Positions 1 through 11,037 of a DNA stretch of 64,000 nt are shown here, in pieces. Every line of letters starts with the position of its first letter. The first letter of the stretch is position 1. The stretch lies in NCBI GenBank assembly GCA_964030785.1, contig CAXIQD010000006.1, forward strand, positions 102,201-166,200, written 5' to 3'. Both the position numbers and the translations under genes were made by a program. The DNA is from Siderastrea siderea. Its lineage: Eukaryota > Cnidaria > Anthozoa > Scleractinia > Rhizangiidae. The notes beneath the pieces are model-generated. The model saw nothing but the letters and a program-made list of their open reading frames with translations, searched no databases and was not told the origin of the DNA.

Positions 1-2
1 GT

Positions 3-545
3 TATAAAAACATAACAGAAGCAAATCAAGATGCAGAAACAGCCATTAGAACAGGTGATCACAGGGAAAAGAAAAATTTTAATACAACTGAACAAAAAGG
101 CAACAAATTAAGAAAGGGCAGCTGTGACATGTACACCCTGGTGACATTCAATGGACACAAAGAAAGTGAAGAAACCGTTGTACTGGCACAGAAAACACAG
201 ACAAAAAATGTTAAGCGGACTGTTATAAAAATTCCTTTGCAAGAAAATGAAAGTCCAGAAGAAACTCACAACAACAAAACTATCACACCGCTTTCCGAGG
301 ATTTGAACTTCCAAAACAATGCTGATTCTCACAAGTCAGAAAAATGTGTGAATGAAAAGAATGATGGAATTTGTTGTGAGAATCCCTGCAGTAACACAGA
401 AAATGAGATATTGGATGAAAAACACGTTACATTTAGTGCAAGCTGTGGAAAAGAACCAGCCAGAGGGAAGAAAAGGCCCAAGTCACAAAAAAGGAGTAAA
501 AAAGAACGTAAAGGAATTGGCAAAAACAGAGTAAAATCAGGATGA
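3..545 (+). CDS. 3' end of an unrecognised gene (last coding exon, 5' truncated)
   Basis: One frame is open from the window edge to a TGA at 543-545, about 180 codons. It is very rich in Lys, Glu, Asn and Ser and ends in a basic tail (KKRPKSQKRSKKERK), which would suit a nuclear protein. There is no obvious fold, membrane segment or known motif. The open frame runs upstream of the first ATG (129), so this is probably a terminal exon and not a complete small gene. A possible alternative donor (AGA|GTAAAA near 533) and a following acceptor (near 582) could give a different C terminus. I do not recognise the family. It is convergent with MRPL55. Confidence 0.5.
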   Translation, partial: YKNITEANQDAETAIRTGDHREKKNFNTTEQKGNKLRKGSCDMYTLVTFNGHKESEETVVLAQKTQTKNVKRTVIKIPLQENESPEETHNNKTITPLSEDLNFQNNADSHKSEKCVNEKNDGICCENPCSNTENEILDEKHVTFSASCGKEPARGKKRPKSQKRSKKERKGIGKNRVKSG

Positions 546-1679
546 ATATGAACATTTTTGTTTATGCTAAAATGAATTTCAGCGCATCCACTGGCTAACA
601 ATCTTTTAAAATTGGACTCACTCAAAACTGAGGATGGTAAGCCTGTGTGCACCATAAGGCACCAACTAACACCACTTAATATCCACGACGTTATAGCAAT
701 GGTCTTTTCACTGGACAAAAAAATCTGCAACTTTCTAGGTGCCCATCTGTATTGCACCTTCCTTCTCTATTCAGATGGCCGCACCTTCCCTCTGTATTCA
801 GATGGCCTGTTTGCGGACTAGAAAATTGTTAGAGATAACAGATACAAATGTGAAACTTGAGAAGTATTCAATTTTTGAAAAGTTACCACTGACAACTGTA
901 TTTTAGCAACAACTAAATTCACACCCTCACAGAAGTTCAGTAACACCTAAAATACACAAATTTCTATGTATAATTTATGTGAAATAAATTCAGCCCTCCA
1001 AAACTGATATCTGTTGTTTCTTGAATGTCAGAAAATATCCCCTCCTGGTAACGTGAAGACAAACCAGTAAACACAAGAACAACACAATTAAGACATCACT
1101 TGATATGGTACATGTACATACACTTAATGGCTGTTTATGTTCAATTTTGATATGTCACTAGACAACTGACTCATGACAAATTCCCTCAAAAAACTTTGTA
1201 TTTTACTCTCGATGAGTCCTGTTTTGTAAGCCTGGGTTACCCTGTGCTATCACAAAACATTTTGAGAAGGCTGTTTACAGTTGAACCTCAATTAATCAGT
1301 CTTGATAAGACCACCAAAACGAGTCTGGATAATCCGGAGAAAAATGGTAAATTATTTTCATAACTTGAAACTGAATAAATCTTAAAACAAGATGTAGCCA
1401 ATATAAATTTCTCTACCATGCATATCACACCGAAGATGGCTGTAAGATGCCACATTTCATAGCTTGAAGAGCAAAATGTGGAAAGAAAACAAAATACTAA
1501 GGTGTGGGGGATACAGGGTACTGTTAACAGTCTACTCTGAAGCTTAATACCTGAGAACTCTGTTCTGGTTCATAAACAACACTATTTTGTTCAATTTGTC
1601 CCTGATACTTCATAGAATAAACAACAAGTTGCAAGCTGTGTTATCATGTTATCCACACTGTGTCTTCTGAGTACCAGTT
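546..1679. other. Intergenic region between two convergent 3' ends
   Basis: No gene is supported here. The short frame at 612-821 has no domain. At 1278 the sequence CAGTTGAACCTC is preceded by TA and matches the terminal inverted repeat of the complete small element at 18154-18275; no partner end is visible, so it looks like a decayed pogo/Tigger-type end. The rest is AT-rich and probably holds both 3' UTRs. Confidence 0.45.
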
Positions 1680-2616
1680 TCAATGTTTTCTTATTAAATT
1701 AGTCCATGATCTCTGGTTGTAACCCTCGTCATCTTCTTCCTCAAGTTCATAAATTTTCTTGGGCTTTTCTGGTTTAAGTCGATTCATTCTTGCTTTCCTC
1801 TCCTCATCTGTCATGTTAGCAGGGTCAATTGGTTGTTTAATTATTTTATAAGGCTCCTCATATCGAATGACGTAAGTGGATCCATCCGGTTGCACCAACC
1901 TGACCTTATACATACGAGGATACACTGTTTTTCGCATCCGTGTGATTGCTGCACTGCAAGTGCTGGGAAAGGAAAACAAGGAACAGAGTTAAAAAAGGTT
2001 AGCTCCAAATTTCCATATCAATTTTAAAGTTTGAGTCACAACAACGAAATGGTGTTATTGTGACAATTTGAACAAATAATTTGTCAAGGGTGTCTATAAA
2101 GTATTCATCTAGTGGGATGACCCACCATCAATATTATTATTTTACCAAAAAATCACATTTAATTCACTGACTTATGAAACACCGCAGTAATTGGCTCTGG
2201 TACAGAATACCTTGTCCTTTATCTTATTTGCGTGTCAATAGCTATGCTAGCTACATGTATCAGTGTATTGTTAGATCACGGTTTTCTCGCTTTCTTTGCA
2301 TCAGTATATAGCTTTAAAAGTGTGAGATAACATGAAAGTGATCTAATCATGTGATCACTGAATAAAAATGGACAATAATAACTTCAGCTTACTTGTTACG
2401 TACCTGGATTCCCTGGTCTTTTGACATAGGAAGGTTTTTGGAGATCTTACAGGCGAAATCCTACATAACGACCCAAATTTTGTTCTGAAATTCCAAAAAC
2501 GAATTCAAGCATTGACAACGAAAAGGTTAGTCGATGAAAATAAACAATGGCTTGCTAAGAAAGTGATAAAACAGCGAGAAAACGAGAAGCTAATCTTACC
2601 TTATCGAGGCCGCCAT
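1680..2616 (-). CDS. MRPL55: Mitochondrial large ribosomal subunit protein mL55
   Basis: Two coding exons on the minus strand: 2616-2600 (ATG plus 17 nt, donor G|GTAAG at 2599) and 1962-1680 (acceptor TTTCCCAG, stop TGA). Joined they give 99 aa. The phases match (AG + C = Ser). The protein is small and basic with an Arg/Lys-rich N-terminal half; VRLVQPDGSTYVIRYEEP, then DPANMTDEERKARM, then an acidic stretch and a terminal RSWTNLIRK match the animal mL55 pattern (human: KQDGSTIHIRYREP, SPEERRARL). The protein is known as a metazoan-specific component of the mitoribosome large subunit. The N terminus is short, so mitochondrial import signals must lie in the first 20-25 residues. A donor-like CCAG|GTACGTAAC near 2404 could mark an alternative untranslated exon. 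Confidence 0.93.
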
Positions 2617-2886
2617 TTTGATTTTAGCGAGCATTCGCTGACTGCTTGTACAGTGGATTCACATTAAGAGTGGTTCGAGTGCTCGTGACATTCACGCGCG
2701 CATTTGAATGACTCGTGATGACTTAACATAACTTAAAACTATAAAAGAGATGTTTGTGTCTTTTGTACGGTATTTACACATCAAAAGCGCTAACAAAGTG
2801 AATGTAGGAAAGGGTACAGTCTCTTGAATCCGCCTAAAAAGTTTTTCTTTCGCGCATCTGTATTCCGATCGACTTCAAGTGATATC
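2617..2886. promoter_or_regulatory. Shared bidirectional promoter interval, MRPL55 / CTNS
   Basis: 270 bp separate the ATG codons of two divergently transcribed genes, so both transcription starts must lie here (or in an unseen 5' UTR exon of MRPL55). The interval has GC-rich patches and CpGs (for example ACGCGCGC near 2694) in AT-rich surroundings and no clear TATA box at a fixed spacing. The promoter function is inferred from gene arrangement only. Confidence 0.5.
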
Positions 2887-5800
2887 ATGGCGAAAACAGG
2901 GTTTCTGTTTACATGTGTGACTCTGCTATTCTGCAGAATTGGAGGTAAGCGAGAGAGTGCTAAACTTATTTTAAATGATTTACAGTTCTCATTAAACTTG
3001 ACTCTTCATATATTCAATGTAGTGTATTAAACAATTACAGTAGATGAGTAGAATCTTCTATAAAGAACGCCGGCACGACGTACATTATTATATTCCAATG
3101 GTGTACAAAACTGCGTAGATAAAGGATTGGATTGTATATCAAACGTACATTATCATATTCCAATGTACAAAACTGCGTAGATAAAGGATTGGATTGTATA
3201 TCAAACGAAGACTCTGATTTTATCAAAGTAGTTTGACTGCCCTTGAAACTGCAAATATACATGCATTGTTTAATGTGTGTACATCTGTATTGCGCCATTC
3301 CATTTAATATCCGCACCCCCCCGGTTGAGGACTGACCTTTCCCTCTTACACCTAAAGAATTCCATTAAAAAGTGTTACCCCCTGAAGACTTCCTTAAGAA
3401 ATGGGTTTACCCCTGAAGAATTTCACAAAAAAAGCTTTTACCCCTAAAGAATTCCATGAAATCTCTGTTTACCCCTGAAGAATTCCACTTATAATATGGG
3501 TTTTACCCCTAAAGAATTCGTCGGCGTCTGGCCTTTACCCCTGAAGAATTCCACCACTTTTATCCCTTACCCCTGAAGAATTCCACCATTCCTCAACCGG
3601 GGGGGTGCGGATATTAAATGGAATAGCCCATTATGCAGTCCCTTCCCAAGGAAAACGCTGGCAACGTACAATTCGATTTACGCTAGCGCTTACAGAAAAG
3701 GAGAGAGACTGGTAAAATGAAAAGCTTTCCCAAAATCCATCTAAAATGAATAATTAGTAATATATTAGCTTATTATACAACTTCTACTATTAATAATACA
3801 TATTATAATCTTATAAGTGTTGTGTCATCTTCTCTCACAGTTGTCAATAAGGGTTGGGTGACCGGGGATTTCCCTAGGTACTACATACACTTCTGAGCCC
3901 AAGTTATGTTGGCAGACAAACAACTTTAGCCGGTTCACAGCATTCAATGTCCCTGGTACCTAGCCATTAATAAGACCCTGGTTACCAGTATTGGGCAGTA
4001 TTATATTTTAGTTTTTGAAGTTCCAGAATGAGAATGTTGAATGGGTACAGCTATCTGGGTTAAAACTTGCATAGGTATGACTCATACTGATATGAAATTT
4101 TGGACTAGTATCATGTAAAGTAATACAGAAACCACAAGCAGGAGCTGTTGAAGAAATGGAGATAGGTTGTAGTAACAGAGGGAGGCAGGACAGGGGATTT
4201 TAAACTTCCTGCTTCTGATACCATTAAAACCCAGTTCCCGCCCTATGTTTTTGGCTCCCACCTCTGTGATTTTTCAATTGCAAAATATTGTGCAACGTTA
4301 CGTACATTTAGCTACATTTCCCCTATTTCTCTCGCTTCCCACCACCTTGGGAGTCCCACTCCCTGCCCCCTCTATTCCTGCCTTCTGTACACCTCCTGCC
4401 CTCTTTTCTCCTGGGCTCCACCCCCCCCCCCCCCCGTCCCCCTCCATAAGAGAGGAGAACAGCAATCTTCTGAGTGACATGGAGGTCACTCTGACAGCCT
4501 TGCCATCATACGAGTTCTAATTCACACAAAAATGAAGCAGTCTGAAATCAAATGCAGGCTCATATTGTAAAATTGTAAACCTCATTGTGATAAAACTTAT
4601 TAAATTGAAGTTAATTATTTTTTTTTGTTTTAGCTGACAGAGATAAGCTGCACGTAGAATCCAGTAAAAGTAAAGTCCAGATTGGAAAGTCTACACATTT
4701 TGAAGTGTCATATAGGTAAGGCAACGAGGTAAATTATGTGACTGATGAGATTACGAAAAATTCAGATGGTATACAAATTATTTAAAGGAGAGACTTGGCT
4801 CAACAGAAATCCTATTTATTTAACTTCTAGAGTCAAGACTCAAGGGTTATGGTTTTTTTGCCGTTGAAGTTCAGAGTTGGGGTGTTCAGGGTTTTCAATA
4901 AGAATCTGTCAGTGAGTAGGTGGCAAAACTTTAGGAGTAGGTGGAGAATGAAATACTCCCGGGGGGGGGGGGGGGGTCCGGGGGTATTCTCCCCTGGAAA
5001 ATTTCAAAACTTTGGGCCTCTTATAATGCATTTCCTACATTCTAGAGCAAGAATTAGGGTATTTGAACAGAACAGGAAACACAAATCGCCGCTGAAATTA
5101 CTCAGAATTCAGGCAAGATTCTTCTGTTTTTCATGAACAAATCTTGGTTGATCCAGGGCCCGTTTTTTGTAGCAAATAGTTCTCATGTTAGTCGTAAATT
5201 ATGAGGTAATTTCTCAATCAAATAGGCGGCAAGTTAATGTAGAATAGCCGGCGAGTTTCGCTGGCTGCCGGCCTTTATTGAAAACCCTGGGTGTTCTTGA
5301 AAAGTGCATTGTATCAGTGACAGACCTCTCCTCAACTGATGGCCTCCATATATTTCTTATAATACATGTTGGGAGGGTTTGATTAACAATGAACACATTT
5401 CATGTTTGGTGATCTTTTTCTGTATTCTTGTGACCTGTATGCTTTAACATTTGATGTCCTTCTAAGAGGAAATAAGGCACTGGTCACTATTGGGACTTAA
5501 ATGGTTAAGCCTCCCCAAATCACATTTTATCTCAAGGTCCCTTGAGCTTCATTTTTACCTGGCCCCATACATCCTCCCTGCCCACCCTGTGCACTTCTGG
5601 AAAACCTTTGAATTTTTCTTAATATTTTTAATTAGGCATAGAGCAGAATGACTACAATGTACACTAATCATTTTAATTTATAACTATTGAGCCATTTTGG
5701 TAAGTTAAAAAAGTGCATTGTCAGTTTTGGTCTTACGTGAACTACCTAGCTAGTGAAAAGTCAACTGTGATTGCTCATTGGAGGTCAACTCAGTGTAACT

Positions 5801-8800
5801 ATGCAATATTATTTTCTGTTGCAGTGAAAAAATTCCTCCAAATGTTTCAGTAGTGATTCTTATCAACAACAGCAAACCATTAATAGTTGATGTGCCAAAA
5901 AAGGTGATAATAGTAGTTGTGAATTATACAATGTACTTGTACAAATATTTCTAGTTACTAAAATTTTTTCATGATACACAGTCATATCATAATAAATTTT
6001 TCATCTTATTGCTTTTAGATTCAATTAGATAGTACTCATCAGAAGAAACAAGTGATTGTTCATGGGCGTGGTATTGGAAAAGCAACTATCACATGTACTG
6101 TACAAAGCAATAAAACCAATAAGGACAACTCTGCCAGGTATGGAGTTGACCAACTATGTGTTGCTCCAGAAAATATCCACACCCACTCCCACGGATGTTC
6201 ACTGGAAATTCCATGAGGGTGGAGGGGGGGGGGGGGGGGTCTCAAAAGCCAAATTTTTGAAGGGAAGTATGAAGCTGAACTGGAATTCCTGGAGTGGGGG
6301 AGCTCAAGCCAAAAAAAAACCTTACGGGTGGGGGTGGCATAATGGATATTTTCTGGAACCACACAATACATGACAACTTTCATAGTAAACTCTGGCTGTC
6401 ATTTTTTGGTGATGGGCATTCTTTGGCATTAAGATTAGGGATACAAATGTGGGCTTTGTTAGGGGGTGCGCATGTACCGGTATGTCTGCCATCTGAATTT
6501 TAAACTCTTTCACGTCAATCTATCTCTTTCATTTTAATTGTCCTTGTTAATTTCACTTTTTTTAGTTTTTTTTTCACTTATTTCACTTATTTCTGTCAGT
6601 TATTCATATTCATGTTGTTATTTAGTAATTAATATAATTCTAATATGTACATTGTATTTATATCACACCGACTAACGGTCTAATTTGCATTTGAAACTGA
6701 AGATGGATGTAGATCATCCGAAACATGTTTTTTAAACTCAAAACCATGTGTCTTTATTTGAAGATTCTTTCATGGAAGTTAGTGCAGTAGTGGTCTTACT
6801 CTAAGTAACTTGCAGTGAAACTATCAAATTTTTGGTGATGACCATGCATTCTTTGGTAGTCAGTTATCTCAATCTTGCGGTCCAAGATTGTGATAAATTT
6901 CCAAGAATTTATTTTTAAAAATAATCTCTTGGTGTTATTAAAGCTTTCAGATCAGAGTGGTTCATTACTTTCCTTTAACTATAATTAATGCTGTTATTGG
7001 CTGGATTTATTTTGTTGCCTGGTCTGTCTCATTTTACCCTCAGGTGAGACCAATTTATTGTCCTTTGTAAGAAGGAGCTTTATTATATATTAGACAAGAG
7101 TGTTTTCGTGAAAAATAGACCACTCGTAAAGTTCATTCGAAACTACATCCGGGACTTGAGTAGTGTATTTTCCATGTCCTGACTAGTGAGAATAACAATG
7201 ACATCATTTCCCGCTTTTACACTGTTGTTTGGTCAAAAATACTCTGACTTGTCTATATAATGAAAAGAAAATTACACGGCGGCTTGAAGATATGAAAAAC
7301 AATTTTATTTTCGAGTGGTAAAAAACAGTATTTTACTCACTTCGCACCGCAGTGTAATATTCTCTATTTATTATATGGAGGAGGGTGTTTTACTGGGAAC
7401 TAAACCACTCGTAGATTCCATGCGCCACTCCATCTGGGACCCAAGTGGCGTATATTCCGTATGTCACGCTTTTGAGTGTCATATCGTGCAATGATGTCAC
7501 GATTCCCGCCTTTTCTACTTTGTTGAATGAACTGAATGCGTCGTTGCCTCAGTGTTGTTTAGAATTATGGCGGTGGCAAGCAGGTTTGTTTTACTAAACG
7601 ATGAACAAGTGAAAGAGTTTTCCGAAAGCTTTGACAACGAAAACCCAAAAAAGAAGACCTTGTATGATTTGAAGGTTTTCAAAGAATTTCTCGACACTTG
7701 CGATGAGAAGAGAATAAAAATGGGCAATTTCAGATATTTGTCTCCATATAATAAAAAGAACATTACACGTTGGCTCGAAGATGTGAATTTTATGTTCTCG
7801 TGGCAAACACAATATCTCACGAGTGAGTGCAGTGAACGAGTGAGATATTGTGTTTGCCACGAGAACATAAAATTCATATCTTCTCACCACCGTGTAATAT
7901 CCTCTATTTCTAACCTTTCAGTGCACCCCCACTGGTTTTAACTTATCTCCTACTCTCTCTTCTACAGTTTAAGCTACTGCTATCCCTATTTACATGTATA
8001 GTACAATGCTAAATTTTGGGGTGCTCCCATTGGTCGAAATTGATCACGTGATGCGATAGTGTCTCAGTCCTCAGCAGGCATCTATCAGCGAATAGTGCCC
8101 ATCTGGGCAATTTTCGCTCAAAATTAGTGTTGTACAATTAAAACAATAGAGTCCTTCTGTCTCAGGCCCTATGTGTGATAGGTTCCCTCGGAAATTTGAT
8201 GTTCAAACTTCATATAACCCCTCGAACTATGCTCTTGGGCTAATATTTGTTGTGAACATCAAATTTCCTTGGGCAGCTTATCACACGATAGTGCCTTTGA
8301 CAGAAGAACTCTATTGTTTAAATAGTGCAACAATCTCGCATTCTGCTATTCCTTATTTTTTTGCTTGAAGCACATCCCCTTTCCTCTCCCCTTAGGCACT
8401 GCTTTCTCCTACATGCAATTTCATAAGCATGCACCATTTGCCATTTAAGTTCTAAATGAATAAAGCTGGCAAATTCCCCTTCCCTGGTTATAAGGATAGA
8501 ACTTACGTGTATTGTATTACAGGTATTTTGTGAAGTAAGGGAGAAGAGTATGATAATGTTATGTAGCCTCTGAGTAACTGGAGGTGTCATTTTAATTTGC
8601 AGGTTTTCTTAAATTGGAAGAGACAGAGGTAACTGGTGTTAGTGGATGTAACTAGACAATATACTGTAGAAAATTACATTTAATTGTATCATTCCGTTAG
8701 AACAAGTTTAGTACCTATTGTGACAACCACCTGTTTTACTCAGACATAATTGGCTCAAAAATCCTTTAAACCAACTTCAGACTTTAACATCTCAGTCATT

Positions 8801-10922
8801 AGAATATTATAAGATGCAACATTATTGCATTTAGTATAAAAATGGGACATCCTTAACTATTAACTGGAAAGTGGAATATTGTTTGTGTATTTGTTTGCTT
8901 AAAATTCTTTTTGGCACTGAGTTTAGTTGTGTCCAGCCTCTGCCAAGAATAGAACCCAGCTATTTTTGAGAAAATCTTCTTTTTTTATGTTTGGCCATCT
9001 AGTTTAATTCATGCATCCTGCTTTGTGATACATAAGCCATGCAGTATGCTTGTTAGTTACAATAATTATTTACATGTAACGTAAATAAACCCTATGTGAC
9101 TCTTAAAGGACAAAGAATGCTATTGTCTTAAATGGTTACTGGTAAGGGTATTTACTGAATTTTTTAACATGAACTGCATGCAAAGTGAGTTACCAGAGGT
9201 TGACATTAAAATTTTATTTTTAGTGTTGAATCTAATGGTTCTATTTCTTTAATTTTTTTCAGTGTTATTGGACTGAACTTTGATTTCCTTGCCTATAACA
9301 TCACTGGATTTATAGCTTATGGCTTGTTTAACATTGGCATGTTTTGGATACCTACAGTGCAGGTAAATACGTATTTATTTATCATTTCTATTGGTAAAAT
9401 TTCTTAGTTAATAGATGTGTACTTTTCTATAGATAGCATTCAAGACATGCAAACTGTAGAAATTAAAATGAGCTATGTACTCCGGAAAGTTCTCTTTCTA
9501 GTTAAGCAGTCGATTGTCTCCATATTTTTTTCTGTATTTTTAACAGTGTCGTTCTTTCCCTTTCCAGCATGAATATTTTGCAAAACACCAAGGAGAAGTA
9601 AACCCAGTTCGAGCTAATGATGTATTTTTTACAATACATGCTATTCTTCTCACATTCCTCACAATTCTTCAGTGTTTATTTTATGAGGTAAGATCACGGT
9701 AATGCCCAAAAAATAGTGCCAGTCTCTTTTGAGAATCTATCATCATCATCATTGACCTTCGCTGCACCAAGTTGAGAAGCAATTGGCAGGGGTTAAATGT
9801 AACCATTGTATAGCTGGTAAATAATGCAATCAGTTAGCTTGCAGTCAGGTTGCAATCAACTGACAGCATGTTTCCAGCACTTGTCTGACTTTAGGCCCTG
9901 TCATCATAATACAAATTCTCCTTACTGGTCTCCATATATTTCACTGAGTCCTAGTTGGGAGAACTGGTCTAAACATGAACACAATTCATCTTTGGTGATC
10001 ATTTGCTTAATTCTCATGACCTGTATGTGTTATAATGCATCGATATGATGAGGAGAAATTTCATGGTGCTCACTATTGGGGCATAAAGGGTACTTAAAAT
10101 ATGGCCTGCTTCAACTGAAATGAAACATGAAATTGGTGTCATAGTGGGGATAAGTATCTCCCAGCACTAACTTGACCGTATGTTTTTTCTTTATTAGCGT
10201 GGTGATCAGAAGGTGTCATTGGTTTCAAAAATCCTGTTGTCTTGCACATGGCTGTTTGCAGCAGCGGCACTGATTGTGACATTATGCAAGAAAATCACCT
10301 GGCTGACGTATCTGTATTACTTTTCATATATAAAAATTGGTGTTACACTCATCAAGTATATACCACAGGTTGGTTACAAAGCTGTATCAATTAATTTCCA
10401 ATGAAATATCGAACAATCAATCAGTCCATACTCGCCCACCATCCCAATTTAATTGGAACTGTCCCAATTTTTGAGTTTCAAAACCTAAAAAAATGAGGAC
10501 ATTCTGATTTTCAAGAGGTAAGAAAAAAAACATTTTCTTTTGTAAAAATTTGGAACTGAGTTGTTCAAGATTGGTCTTGACTCTTCTAAATCCTATTGTT
10601 TTGTGCAATACATGTAGTGCTTGAGACCATTAAACAACACCTGAGAATTCTAATGCTAAAACAGTACAGTACACTGAGGCAATATTTTTAAAAATTAATG
10701 CAAAAACCCTGGGGCATCCTGGACCCTGTTCAGTGCTGGGGGCAGGGCACAACCAATCAATCAAACCAATCAATCAAACCAATCAATCCATAAGTGAATG
10801 AATCGATCTATAGCTATCCTGAAGTCAACTGATTAGTGTAATAACCATGGAACCATGGCACTCAATCAACCAATCAGTTAACCAGTTTACCATTTCTTTG
10901 AACTAAAAGATTCTTTGAATTG

Positions 10923-10976
<54 letters not shown>

Positions 10977-10997
10977 GTTGGAGTTCACAATTCAGCT

Positions 10998-11037
<40 letters not shown>

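Noticed and set aside
612..821. Short plus-strand frame after the first gene
   Set aside because: It begins with a TTG, has no domain and only weak splice-like borders. It could be part of the first gene by alternative splicing, but the evidence is too thin.
2400..2450. Extra MRPL55 coding exon near the CCAG|GTACGT site
   Set aside because: Joining 2600 directly to 1962 keeps phase and yields a full mL55; the site may belong to a non-coding alternative exon.
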